A stretch of 64,000 bases of DNA from TMED27 sp045106175 (GTDB taxonomy: Bacteria > Pseudomonadota > Alphaproteobacteria > Micavibrionales > Micavibrionaceae), in assembly GCA_045106175.1 (NCBI GenBank), contig JBGCEF010000033.1, positions 1-64,000 on the forward strand. The letters are read 5' to 3'. The notes beneath the pieces were generated by a model. That model was not told the DNA's origin. It saw only the letters and a list, made by a program, of their open reading frames with translations, and made no database searches. Each line of letters begins with the position of its first letter. Position 1 is the stretch's first letter. Below are positions 34,122 through 42,660 of the stretch, piece by piece. The translations under genes and the position numbers were made by a program.

Positions 34122-35408
34122 ATGAGAGTTTTGTTGATTGGATCTGGTGGGCGTGAACATGCGCTGGCGTGGGCAATGGCGCAATCGGATGGTTGCGATG
34201 CGCTATATTGTGCGCCAGGTAATGCTGGCATTGAGAGTTGTGCAGATTGTGTTGATATTGCGGCGGATGATGTTGATGGGCTTGTTGATTTTGCGGTTCA
34301 AAATGCGATTGATTTGGTTGTTGTTGGACCGGAACAGCCCCTTGTTTTAGGGGTTGTTGATCGCCTGAAAGAAAAGGGCATCAGTGCTTTTGGCCCTGAT
34401 AAGGCTGCGGCGCAAATTGAAGGTTCAAAAGGGTTCATGAAGGACTTATGTGCGAAGTATGATATTCCGACTGCTGCTTATCAACGTTTCAGCGAAGTTG
34501 AACCTGCTAAGGCCTTTATTGAGGCACAAGGCGTTCCGATTGTCATTAAAGCGGATGGTTTGGCTGCCGGTAAGGGTGTGATAATTGCGGACCATTTGGA
34601 CGATGCATTTGCGACTGTCGATGATATGTTATCGGGTAATGCGTTTGGTGAAGCTGGTCATGAAATTGTGGTTGAGCAGTTTTTAAACGGGGAAGAGCTG
34701 AGCTATTTTGCCTTAGCTGATGGTCAAACAATATTGCCATTAACGAGTGCGCAAGACCATAAACGTGCTTTTGATGGTGACGCAGGACCGAATACGGGGG
34801 GTATGGGTGCTTATAGCCCTGCACATTTGATGGATGATGTATTGGAAGAGAAAATTTTGACTCGCATCATTGAACCGACCATTGCAGGGATGGCACAAGA
34901 TGGTAATCCTTTTACAGGGGTCTTGTTTGCGGGATTGATGGTTGTTGATGGGGAACCTTTTCTGATTGAGCATAATGCCCGCTTTGGTGATCCAGAATGC
35001 CAGACATTGATGATGCGACTGCAAGGAGACATTTTGTATGTTTTGGATATGGCGGCGCAAGGAAAGCTGGATCAAGTTAAAGATCAAGTGAGTTGGCGTG
35101 ATGAGAGTGCGTTATGTGTTGTGATGGCCGCAAATGGTTATCCTGGTGCATATGAGAAGAATAGCGTGATTGAACAGTTGGATGATACAGCGGAGATTAA
35201 AGATTTAACGGTATTTCATGCAGGAACCGCCAAGAATGATGATGGACAGTTTGTCAGCATAGGTGGACGTGTTTTGGGTGTAACAGCTATTGGTGTTGAT
35301 GTAGCAGAAGCGCAGCGTCGCGCTTATATGGGTGTTGATCAAATTCGTTGGCCTGGTGGATTTAGCCGCAAGGATATTGGTTGGCGCGCTGTCAAAGCTA
35401 TAGCTTGA
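34122..35408 (+). CDS. purD: Phosphoribosylamine-glycine ligase
   Basis: PurD is the ATP-grasp ligase that makes glycinamide ribonucleotide in purine synthesis. The 428-residue protein opens with MRVLLIGSGGREHALAWAM, has the ATP-grasp elements VIKADGLAAGKGVIIAD and FNGEELSYFALADGQ-like strand (FLNGEELSYFALADG), and the signature HNARFGDPECQTLM near the metal site. AAAAGGG sits upstream of the ATG. It lies directly after putA and is convergent with tadA with no gap (stop codons abut at 35408/35409). Confidence 0.96.
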   Translation: MRVLLIGSGGREHALAWAMAQSDGCDALYCAPGNAGIESCADCVDIAADDVDGLVDFAVQNAIDLVVVGPEQPLVLGVVDRLKEKGISAFGPDKAAAQIEGSKGFMKDLCAKYDIPTAAYQRFSEVEPAKAFIEAQGVPIVIKADGLAAGKGVIIADHLDDAFATVDDMLSGNAFGEAGHEIVVEQFLNGEELSYFALADGQTILPLTSAQDHKRAFDGDAGPNTGGMGAYSPAHLMDDVLEEKILTRIIEPTIAGMAQDGNPFTGVLFAGLMVVDGEPFLIEHNARFGDPECQTLMMRLQGDILYVLDMAAQGKLDQVKDQVSWRDESALCVVMAANGYPGAYEKNSVIEQLDDTAEIKDLTVFHAGTAKNDDGQFVSIGGRVLGVTAIGVDVAEAQRRAYMGVDQIRWPGGFSRKDIGWRAVKAIA

Positions 35409-35897
35409 TTATCTTTTTGATTTGAAAAAATCTTTTAGGATTTGTCCGCATTCATCAGCCAGTAGTCCTTGTTTTGATTCTGGTCTCCAATGGCATGTGG
35501 GCTGTTCATAGAATTTGGCCCCGTGAAAAATACCTCCGCCCTTTGGATCATCTGCTCCTATAATGACTTTCTTAATGCGTGCGAAGCTGATGGCGGCTGC
35601 ACACATTGTGCATGGCTCTAGTGATACGTAGAGTGTCGTATTTGGAATTCTCTGTGCGCTATGTTTTTCACATGCCTTACGGATGCATAATATTTCTGCA
35701 TGTGCGGATGGATCGTTTAATTCACGAGTGCGATTTCCGGCGGATGCGATGATTTCTTTTGAACTATCTTGCACCAATACTGCACCGATTGGGACTTCAT
35801 CTCTCTCTTTTGCTTTGTTTGCCTCTTCCAAAGCTAGGCGCATGAAGTTATGGTCTTCTTCTGTAAAAATGTTTTGTGTTTGAAAGTTGGATGTCAT
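35409..35897 (-). CDS. tadA: tRNA-specific adenosine deaminase
   Basis: TadA converts A34 to inosine in the arginine tRNA anticodon. The zinc and catalytic site is clear: HAE in DPSAHAEILC and PCTMC in SLEPCTMCAAAI. VPIGAVLV marks the first strand. At 162 residues with the ATG at 35897, an N-terminal extension of about 18 residues precedes FMRLALEEA. An internal ATG at 35843 is an alternative with a purine-rich stretch upstream. With the first choice, the start codon shares bases with that of the divergent RluB-like gene in a CATG at 35895-35898. Confidence 0.92.
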   Translation of the reverse strand: MTSNFQTQNIFTEEDHNFMRLALEEANKAKERDEVPIGAVLVQDSSKEIIASAGNRTRELNDPSAHAEILCIRKACEKHSAQRIPNTTLYVSLEPCTMCAAAISFARIKKVIIGADDPKGGGIFHGAKFYEQPTCHWRPESKQGLLADECGQILKDFFKSKR

Positions 35898-36645
35898 GAC
35901 TGTAGAGAATCATAAAAAAGAACGAATTGCAAAACGAATTGCAAGGGCTGGCCTTTGTTCACGCCGAGATGCGGAAAGATGGATTGAGAGTGGGCGCGTT
36001 GTTGTGAATGATGAAGTGCTTAAGACTCCGGCTTTTTTGGTTGGTGATGAGGATAAGATTGTTGTCGATGGAAAGCCATTGCAGGCAAAAGAACAATCGC
36101 GCTTGTGGCTCTATCATAAGCCAGCAGGGCTTGTTACGACGCATAGGGATGAGCAGAACCGAGCGACCGTTTTTGATAGTTTGCCAGATCATTTGCCACG
36201 CGTTTTGAGCGTCGGGCGTTTAGATTTAAATACTGAAGGGTTATTGCTTTTGACCAATGATGGTGAATTATCAAGGTTTTTGGAGTTGCCGTCGACGGGT
36301 TGGACACGTCAATATCGTGTGCGGGTGATGGGGCGTTTGAATCGAAAACGCCTTGAAAGTTTAGATAAGGGAATTGTTGTGGATGGTGTTCGTTATGGTT
36401 CAATTAAGGTGCAAGTGGATCAAAAAAGTGAAGGGACAAACCAATGGCTGACTTTGTCATTGAAGGAAGGTAAGAACCGTGAAATTAGACGTGTGATGGA
36501 GGCACTTGATTTAAGGGTTAGCCGTCTTATTCGTGTTTCCTATGGGCCGTTTGATTTGGGGCAGATACCGCGTGGTGATGTTGTTGAAATTAAAGATAAA
36601 GTTATGAAAGCGCAGCTTGCTAAATATTTTAAAGGTACGATTTGA
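35896..36645 (+). CDS. rluB: 23S rRNA pseudouridine synthase, RluB/RsuA family
   Basis: The protein isomerises a uridine in large-subunit rRNA (position 2605 for RluB). An S4 RNA-binding domain forms residues 1-60 (RIAKRIARAGLCSRRDAERW). The catalytic domain carries the RsuA-family signature GRLDLNTEGLLLLTNDG with catalytic Asp, and EGKNREIRRVMEALDL. Length of about 249 fits. The start is the ATG at 35896, after an unlikely in-frame TTG at 35887. The rsmD start overlaps its stop codon (TGATG), so two rRNA modification genes are coupled. RluB rather than RluE or RsuA is the likelier choice but not proven. Confidence 0.88.
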   Translation: MTVENHKKERIAKRIARAGLCSRRDAERWIESGRVVVNDEVLKTPAFLVGDEDKIVVDGKPLQAKEQSRLWLYHKPAGLVTTHRDEQNRATVFDSLPDHLPRVLSVGRLDLNTEGLLLLTNDGELSRFLELPSTGWTRQYRVRVMGRLNRKRLESLDKGIVVDGVRYGSIKVQVDQKSEGTNQWLTLSLKEGKNREIRRVMEALDLRVSRLIRVSYGPFDLGQIPRGDVVEIKDKVMKAQLAKYFKGTI

Positions 36646-37202
36646 TGCGCGTGGTAGCCGGAGAGCTTGGTGGACGTCGTCTTAATGTTCTAGAAGGACG
36701 CGATATAAGGCCAACTAGTGACAAGGTTAGGGGCGCTGTTTTTAATGCGCTTATTGGTCTTATTGAGATTGAGAGTGTATTTGTTTTAGATCTTTTTTGT
36801 GGAACGGGCGCATTAGGTATTGAAGCGTTATCGCGGGGCGCGCTGCATTGCGTCTTTGTTGATCAGGCGCGCTCCTCGCTTAATCTGGCGCGCCAGAATG
36901 TTGCTACGCTTGGTGTTGAGGAACAATCTGATTTTATTTTGAGTGATGCAAAAAAGGTTCATTTTTCAGATGTTCAGCGCTTTGATCTGGTGTTTTTAGA
37001 TCCGCCCTATAACAAGGATTTAATACTGCCTTGTCTTGATTGTCTTGGGGCAAGTGATGCGCTTAATGATGGTGCAGTATGTGTTTTGGAGAGTGAGGCA
37101 ATGTTCCAGTATAAGGGGTGTCAGCATTTTGAAATGATTAAGAGCAAGGTGTATGGAGATACTCTTATAACATATTTACGCTATAGGAAGTCTGTTGCGT
37201 AG
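36645..37202 (+). CDS. rsmD: 16S rRNA (guanine966-N2)-methyltransferase
   Basis: RsmD methylates G966 of 16S rRNA during 30S assembly. The SAM site DLFCGTGALGIEALSRGA and the catalytic DPPY in FLDPPYNKD are intact, and the N-terminus RVVAGELGGRRLNVLEG with RPTSDKVRGAVFNAL is characteristic. The ATG at 36645 overlaps the upstream TGA by one base. Its 3' end overlaps uppP, on the opposite strand, by 22 bases (37181-37202). Confidence 0.94.
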   Translation: MRVVAGELGGRRLNVLEGRDIRPTSDKVRGAVFNALIGLIEIESVFVLDLFCGTGALGIEALSRGALHCVFVDQARSSLNLARQNVATLGVEEQSDFILSDAKKVHFSDVQRFDLVFLDPPYNKDLILPCLDCLGASDALNDGAVCVLESEAMFQYKGCQHFEMIKSKVYGDTLITYLRYRKSVA

Positions 37203-38008
37203 ATTGTAATTAATAGCCCAGTTCCTAAAATGATGCGGTAGATTGCAAATGGTGTGAAGCTTGCTTTAGCAAGCCATTTCATCATGAGAATGATTGCGAT
37301 ATAGCCCGAGAGAAATGCTAAAAACGCGGCAATCAATACATTATAGGATAAATTTGGATCAGGTTGATTGAAGAGTTCGAGCCCGCCTAATGCGCCTGCA
37401 CCAGAAATTGCAATAATTCCGAGGAGGAGAGAGTAATGCGCGCATTCGCTTCTGCTGTAGCCTAAAAAGCGGCTTGTGGTCATGGTGATGCCAGAGCGGC
37501 TTGTGCCAGGGATGAGGGCTAAGCATTGAGATAGACCAATGATGAATGCATGTTTGTAGGTGAGCTCTTCGATTGATTTTTCTTCTGTGGCATATCGGTC
37601 CGCAACCCAGAGCATGATGCCAAAAATAAGTGTGGTCCACGCGACAATTTCAACAGCCAAAAGCCAAGACGGGCTGAGTGCGTTTAGGGCGAAGCCGGCA
37701 ATTATGACAGGTATTGAACCGATTATGATTTTAAGGGTTAAGACGTTTCCATTGTGATTGGTTTTGCCTGTTAATAAGGCTATTAAGCCATTTAACATGA
37801 GAAGGACATCTTTGCGGAAGTAGAGTAAGACTGAAAATAGTGTGCCAATATGGACCGCTACATCCATGATTATATGCTTGTCCCATTCTTGTGTTGCGTT
37901 TCCGTCGATAGCGGCATGTGCCAAGACTAAGTGTCCGCTTGAGCTGATGGGAAGAAATTCTGTAATCCCTTGTATTAATGCCAGTATGATGATGTGGTAA
38001 AGCGGCAT
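37181..38008 (-). CDS. uppP: Undecaprenyl-diphosphatase UppP/BacA
   Basis: UppP is an inner-membrane enzyme that removes a phosphate from undecaprenyl pyrophosphate, recycling the carrier for peptidoglycan and LPS. Of 275 residues, about eight helices are predicted. Both catalytic blocks are present: QGITEFLPISSSGHLVL at about 13-29 and PGTSRSGITMTTSRFLG near 165. Its overproduction gives bacitracin resistance in other bacteria. It overlaps rsmD at the 3' end and is divergent from a small membrane protein gene. Confidence 0.95.
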   Translation of the reverse strand: MPLYHIIILALIQGITEFLPISSSGHLVLAHAAIDGNATQEWDKHIIMDVAVHIGTLFSVLLYFRKDVLLMLNGLIALLTGKTNHNGNVLTLKIIIGSIPVIIAGFALNALSPSWLLAVEIVAWTTLIFGIMLWVADRYATEEKSIEELTYKHAFIIGLSQCLALIPGTSRSGITMTTSRFLGYSRSECAHYSLLLGIIAISGAGALGGLELFNQPDPNLSYNVLIAAFLAFLSGYIAIILMMKWLAKASFTPFAIYRIILGTGLLITIYATDFL

Positions 38009-38049
38009 TTATATCCGTGTTCTTGCTTTTTAATTCATTATCGTGGACC

Positions 38050-38265
38050 ATGTTTTATATGGTTTATGTGGTTGGTACAATCGGATTTTTTTCGGGGTTT
38101 GTTTTAGGGATTTTTATTCTGAGCGCGCTTTTGAAGGATCGAAGTCGGCGTGAATTATTAGAAGATCGTGGTTTGAAATGGACCTACGGGGTATTTGCCT
38201 GGATTATTGCAGCGATTACGGCTTATGCGGCTGTGCAGAGTTATAACATGTATTTGGTTGAATAA
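38050..38265 (+). CDS. Small membrane protein with two helices, unknown
   Basis: About 71 residues (82 if the GTG at 38017 is used). I prefer the ATG at 38050, as the GTG lies only 8 bp from the divergent uppP start and lacks a ribosome site. One helix covers the N-terminal VYVVGTIGFFSGFVLGIFIL, a charged loop (KDRSRRELLEDRG) follows, and a second helix (YGVFAWIIAAITAYAA) ends near the C-terminus. Both termini are likely on the same side. It precedes the cytochrome b561 gene by 25 bp. I do not recognise a family. Confidence 0.6.
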   Translation: MFYMVYVVGTIGFFSGFVLGIFILSALLKDRSRRELLEDRGLKWTYGVFAWIIAAITAYAAVQSYNMYLVE

Positions 38266-38290
38266 GTTGCGGGTCATGAAGGAGCATTAA

Positions 38291-38953
38291 GTGTCAGCAG
38301 ATAATGAAAATTATAACAACGTATCGCGTTTTTTTCATTGGGGGATAGCGTTGTTATTTATTGGTCTTTTGAGCGTTGGGTTTTATATGGTCACGATGGA
38401 CCCAGAGCCTTTTAAATTTAAGGTTTATGGTTGGCATAAGGCAACGGGCATTACCGTATTGTTTTTTGTATTATGTCGTGTTGTTTGGAAATTCATTTCT
38501 AAAAACCCTGATGCTTTAAGTCACCATAAACAATGGGAAAAAATACTCTCTAAAACGATACATATTGTTTTATATGGAGCAATGATCGGTATGCCATTAT
38601 CCGGGTGGATCATGTCATCTGCGGGTGGTTATCCAGTTTCGTTTTTTGGTCTTTTTGAAGTACCTAATATTGTTTCGAAAGATAAAGAATTATCGCGATT
38701 GGCCAATCAAATTCATGGGTATATGGGTTTTACTATTTTGTTTTGTATTGGGCTTCATATTATCGGTGCATTGAAGCATCACATTTTTGACAAGGATCGT
38801 ACGTTGAACCGTATGGGTGGTCATGTTGCTTTCGGTGTTATTGCTCTATTATTTTTAAGTATTGCTTTTTATTTTCCAGCAAAAGGGTTTATTTCGAATT
38901 TGATGCAATCGCAGAGTATTGAAAACAGCGTTTCCAGCTCTGATAGTGAGTGA
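38291..38953 (+). CDS. Cytochrome b561 (CybB family)
   Basis: A 220-residue inner-membrane dihaem cytochrome b. It starts at a GTG with AAGGAG seven bases upstream. Four main helices carry haem-ligand histidines in FFHWGIALLF, YGWHKATGIT, IHGYMGFTIL and GLHIIGALKHH. Known members pass electrons between quinol and periplasmic partners or scavenge superoxide; the donor here is unknown. A fifth hydrophobic segment (about 175-195) and a Ser-rich tail end the protein. Confidence 0.9.
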   Translation: MSADNENYNNVSRFFHWGIALLFIGLLSVGFYMVTMDPEPFKFKVYGWHKATGITVLFFVLCRVVWKFISKNPDALSHHKQWEKILSKTIHIVLYGAMIGMPLSGWIMSSAGGYPVSFFGLFEVPNIVSKDKELSRLANQIHGYMGFTILFCIGLHIIGALKHHIFDKDRTLNRMGGHVAFGVIALLFLSIAFYFPAKGFISNLMQSQSIENSVSSSDSE

Positions 38954-39023
38954 ATTAGGAAAGTCTTATGGAACTGTTCATTTTGCTCTAGGATTCTTTA
39001 ATCGTTCAGGCTAAGCTTAATTT

Positions 39024-39692
39024 ATGAGAAAGCTTTATCATTTATGGTTGCACCCTTATTCGCGCAAAGTTCGTCTTGTTTTAGCTGAGAAAAATTTAGA
39101 CTTTGATCTACAGGTTGAAAAGATTTGGGAGCGCCGTACAGATTTTTTAGCCATGAACCCGGCTGGAGATGTTCCCGTTTTAGTGGAGCAAGATGGCACA
39201 ACATTGGCGAATTCTCAGGTTATTTGCGAATATCTTGAAGAGGTCTACCCTGAGAATAATATATTAGGTTCTGACCCGGTTCAACGCGCAGAGACGCGCC
39301 GTTTGGTGAGTTGGTTTGATGTGAAATTTAACCGTGAAGTCACAGAGAATTTGGTCAGTGAGAAGCTCATGAAACGCTATTTGAAACTTGGTGAGCCAAA
39401 TGGCCCATCAATTCGTGCGGGTCATGCGAATATTCATTATCATCTTGATTATATTGGTTTTTTAACTGAAAAACGTCGTTGGCTTGCGGGGGATCAGTTT
39501 TCGTTGGCGGATATTGCCGCGGCTTCACATTTATCAGCGGTGGATTATATTGGTGATGTGCCATGGGAAGAGCATCATGCAGCGCGTCAATGGTACGAAA
39601 AAATACGTGAGCGTGATAGTTTCAAGCCTTTGCTTGATGACCGTGTTCCGGGATTTGAACCTGTTTCCCAGTATGAAAATGTTTCTGCTTAA
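39024..39692 (+). CDS. fzlA: GST-fold protein, FzlA-like
   Basis: A 222-residue glutathione S-transferase fold. Beyond general GST features (YHLWLHPYSRKVRLVLAEK, FLAMNPAGDVPVLVEQDG), it matches FzlA of Caulobacter, an FtsZ-binding division protein: WERRTDFL, RRLVSWFDVKFNREVTENLV, LAGDQFSLADIAAASHLSAV, DYIGDVPWEEH and the C-terminal RVPGFEPVSQY. FzlA uses that C-terminal end to activate the septal synthase FtsW/FtsI. The usual final LDF is replaced by ENVSA, so the tail is not identical. It lies upstream of an epimerase gene. Confidence 0.82.
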   Translation: MRKLYHLWLHPYSRKVRLVLAEKNLDFDLQVEKIWERRTDFLAMNPAGDVPVLVEQDGTTLANSQVICEYLEEVYPENNILGSDPVQRAETRRLVSWFDVKFNREVTENLVSEKLMKRYLKLGEPNGPSIRAGHANIHYHLDYIGFLTEKRRWLAGDQFSLADIAAASHLSAVDYIGDVPWEEHHAARQWYEKIRERDSFKPLLDDRVPGFEPVSQYENVSA

Positions 39693-39714
39693 TAAACACT
39701 AAATTGGATTGTGT

Positions 39715-40632
39715 ATGACGCAGCAAAATAAGCTGTTTTGCTTTGGATATGGATATAGTTGTGATTATCTTGGCCACGAATTGAGTGCTCAAGGGTGGCG
39801 CGTCTCTGGTACAACACGTAATACAGAAAAACGAGACACTCTTAAAAATCGTGATGTTGATGCTCATTTGTTTGACTATGAATGCCCTTTGCCTGATCCA
39901 CTTCTGACTCTTAGAGATGTTACTCATTTGGTTATTTCAACACCGCCGGGTGATGATGGTGACCCTGCATTTTTGATGCATGCCGAAGATATTTTGCAAT
40001 TACCAAACCTTCAATGGATTGGGTATCTTTCGACGACCGGTGTTTATGGTGATCGTGATGGTGGGTGGGTTGATGAAAATTCTGAAATACGCCCTAATAG
40101 TAAACGTGGATCGCGTCGTGCGCACGCGGAAGAGCAATGGTTGTCTCTTGTGAAATCTCATAATTTGCCGGTTCATGTTTTTCGGTTGGCTGGAATTTAT
40201 GGACCAGGGCGCAGTGCGCTCGATTCTATTCGTGCGGGGGTTGCGCGGCGCATTGAAAAAGCAGGGCATGCTTTTAGCCGTATTCATGTAGAAGATATTG
40301 CGCAGATTTTGATTGCTTCGATGCGATATCCGAATCCGGGAGCAGCATATAATATTTGTGATGATGTGGCCGCGCCTAGCCATGAGGTTATCGCGCATGC
40401 ATGTGAGTTGCTTGCGCGCCCTATTCCGCCACTTATTCCTTTTGACGAGGCGGATTTATCACCTATGGCGCGTAGTTTTTATGCCGATAATAAACGCGTT
40501 CGTAATAATCGCATCAAAGATGAGCTTAAAGTGGATCTGAAATATAAGAATTATATTGATGGTTTACAGGCCTGTATGGACGCGGAGCAATATGCCTTAT
40601 CACTTTTCAAAGGTATGGCGACAAAGTCTTAG
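39715..40632 (+). CDS. NAD(P)-binding epimerase/dehydratase (SDR, YeeZ-like)
   Basis: An about 305-residue extended short-chain dehydrogenase. The N-terminus FCFGYGYSCDYLGHEL is an atypical G-Y-G-Y-S dinucleotide loop, as in the YeeZ group. YLSTTGVYGDRDGGWVDE holds the substrate Tyr, and RLAGIYGPGRSALDSIRAG and HVEDIAQIL are typical of the family. A TTG six bases upstream is in frame but the ATG at 39715 is preferred. The substrate is unknown. It overlaps the histidine kinase gene, on the opposite strand, by four bases at the stop codons. Confidence 0.85.
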   Translation: MTQQNKLFCFGYGYSCDYLGHELSAQGWRVSGTTRNTEKRDTLKNRDVDAHLFDYECPLPDPLLTLRDVTHLVISTPPGDDGDPAFLMHAEDILQLPNLQWIGYLSTTGVYGDRDGGWVDENSEIRPNSKRGSRRAHAEEQWLSLVKSHNLPVHVFRLAGIYGPGRSALDSIRAGVARRIEKAGHAFSRIHVEDIAQILIASMRYPNPGAAYNICDDVAAPSHEVIAHACELLARPIPPLIPFDEADLSPMARSFYADNKRVRNNRIKDELKVDLKYKNYIDGLQACMDAEQYALSLFKGMATKS

Positions 40633-42509
40633 TGTTTTGTTTGCGGGCTCTCGGGTTCTGAGGGTTGGTGATATGGGAGTTTGATTTGTACAGTTGTACC
40701 GACATCAATCGTTGATTTAATCGTAAGTTCACCGTTATGAAGCTCAATGAGCTCTTTTGTGATTGCTAGGCCGAGGCCAGAACCTTCGTGGTCGCGTGCA
40801 TATGATGAAGAGACTTGTTCAAAGGGGTTTGTAATAGTTGCGAGTTTATTAGCGGGAATTCCGATACCGTTATCGATTATTTCTAAAATAATTTCGTTTT
40901 CGCCGTTTTTACAGTCGATATTGATTTCACCATTTTCTTTTGAGAATTTTACTGCGTTGGAGAGTAGATTTAGCATAACCTGAAGGATACAGCGACGGTC
41001 AGCTACAATTTTCAAATCTGTTTCTGGTGTTAAGTTGTGAGAGAGTTTGACATCCGCATCAAGGGCTCTGTTTTCTATCATATGCAAGGAGACTTGAATG
41101 ACTTTTGCGACATTCAGCTCTTCGAGCATGAGGTCATATTTTCCAGCTTCGATTTTTGACATGTCTAGGATGTCGCTAATGAGATCGAGCAGATGTTCGC
41201 CGCTTTCACGGATGCCGCCAATATAATCGACATATTTTTCATTGCCCAAAGGGCCTAGAAGCTGACGTTCCATCATTTCTGAGAAGCCGATGATGGCGTT
41301 TAGTGGTGTGCGTAATTCGTGAGACATGTTGGCTAGAAATTGCGTTTTTGCTGCGTAAGCTCGTTCTGCGCTGTCCTTTGCAGTTTTTAGCTCGTGCTCA
41401 TATAGCATGCGTTCGGTCATATCTTGCATAATGCCAAAGAGGGCTATTACTTCACCGTCGTCATTGGTTGAGCAACGACCTTCACTGCGGATGAAGCGTT
41501 CTTCACCGTCTGGTCTTAAGATTGTGAATTCAACATCGTAGTCATTTTCTTCGATGACTGCGCGGTGTAAAGCTTGGTTAAGGCGGTCAACGTCGTCTTC
41601 ATGGATCATAGCGTTCATGTTATCGAGTGTTGTGGTGAATGCATTTTGATCAACGCCGAAAATTCGATAGATCTCTTGTGACCATTCGATTGAATCTTCG
41701 CCTAGAACCCAACGCCAGTGACCCATGCGTCCGATTGCTTCGGCTTGTGATAGTTGTTTTTGACCGTGTTTGAGGGCGGTTTGTTGTGCTTTAATCGCTG
41801 TGACATCACGTCCAGCATAGTATGTTAAGCCTTTAAAATTCTGTTTACGCCATTCTACCCAGATGCTTGCTTGTTCTTTAGTTATGATCCTGGCTTCGAA
41901 ATCATAAGCGTTATTTGGAGTAGGCACGCTTGATGATAATTTATTTTTATCGTCTTCATCAAAAAGTGTATCAAATGATATGTCGTCTAATTCATCTGCT
42001 GAGTAGCCGATTTTTTCAGCAAAACGGGCATTGGCTTTTAGGATTTTATCTTGGTGATCGACGACGACCATCATCTCACGTGAGAGATTTAAAAAGACAT
42101 CGATATCTTCGTATGTATTTTTTGTGCTGTTTTGCGACGGTGGGGTGTTTTCGTTTGCCTCATTTGTGTAAGAAGCGATGAGATAGCGCCTTGAGTCTTC
42201 TAGATGAATCCAGTCGAAATGAAAGTCTTGGCTGTTTTGATTGCCGTTGACTGTAACGTTATGCATTCCCGGTTCAATGTCTTCGGGCGTTTGTACGGCG
42301 TTTGTGAAACTTAGTAGTGTGTTGAATTTATGATTGGCAATTGTTTCTGATGTCAGGTGAGCCAAATCCATGAAGGCGGCAGTAGCGAAGACAATTACGC
42401 CATTTTGATCAATGACAATGCGTGCATCTTCTTCTTTTGCAAAATCTGCAAAAGGCAGGGGTGTTGTTTCGTCTTTTTTTCGGCGCAGTGAAAACATATG
42501 CGGTTGCAA
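40629..42509 (-). CDS. Soluble three-PAS sensor histidine kinase
   Basis: A 626-residue cytoplasmic histidine kinase with no membrane segment or signal peptide. Three PAS-type regions lie at about 28-115, 135-240 and 255-370. The phospho-acceptor His397 is in the H-box FLANMSHELRTPLNAIIGFS. The ATPase domain carries NLLSNAVKFS, EIIDNGIGIP and GSGLGLAITKELIELHNGEL. The H-box through DILDMSKIEAGKYDL resembles the PleC/DivJ/PdhS group of alphaproteobacterial cell-cycle kinases, but such a stretch is shared by many PAS kinases. No response regulator gene adjoins it. The trigger and partner are unknown. Confidence 0.9.
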   Translation of the reverse strand: MQPHMFSLRRKKDETTPLPFADFAKEEDARIVIDQNGVIVFATAAFMDLAHLTSETIANHKFNTLLSFTNAVQTPEDIEPGMHNVTVNGNQNSQDFHFDWIHLEDSRRYLIASYTNEANENTPPSQNSTKNTYEDIDVFLNLSREMMVVVDHQDKILKANARFAEKIGYSADELDDISFDTLFDEDDKNKLSSSVPTPNNAYDFEARIITKEQASIWVEWRKQNFKGLTYYAGRDVTAIKAQQTALKHGQKQLSQAEAIGRMGHWRWVLGEDSIEWSQEIYRIFGVDQNAFTTTLDNMNAMIHEDDVDRLNQALHRAVIEENDYDVEFTILRPDGEERFIRSEGRCSTNDDGEVIALFGIMQDMTERMLYEHELKTAKDSAERAYAAKTQFLANMSHELRTPLNAIIGFSEMMERQLLGPLGNEKYVDYIGGIRESGEHLLDLISDILDMSKIEAGKYDLMLEELNVAKVIQVSLHMIENRALDADVKLSHNLTPETDLKIVADRRCILQVMLNLLSNAVKFSKENGEINIDCKNGENEIILEIIDNGIGIPANKLATITNPFEQVSSSYARDHEGSGLGLAITKELIELHNGELTIKSTIDVGTTVQIKLPYHQPSEPESPQTKH

Positions 42510-42600
42510 TGCGGTTATGAATGATTTGGTTTAATGAATATAAACCGACTTTTATTAGCATAAGTCGAAACTATTGTGTGATACAAGCGTTTTGGTATAA

Positions 42601-42635
42601 AAAACGCCCCAATATTGAAGCTATTGAGGCGTTTT
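42601..42635 (-). terminator. Hairpin terminator after dsbD-redoxin
   Basis: AAAACGCC (42601-42608) pairs with GGCGTTTT (42628-42635), and the stem continues with CAATA/TATTG after one mismatch around a seven-base loop. On the minus strand it is followed by TTTTTTATA. It lies 26 bp past the redoxin stop. Confidence 0.8.
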
Positions 42636-42660
42636 GATGATTATTTAAGAATTTTATTGC

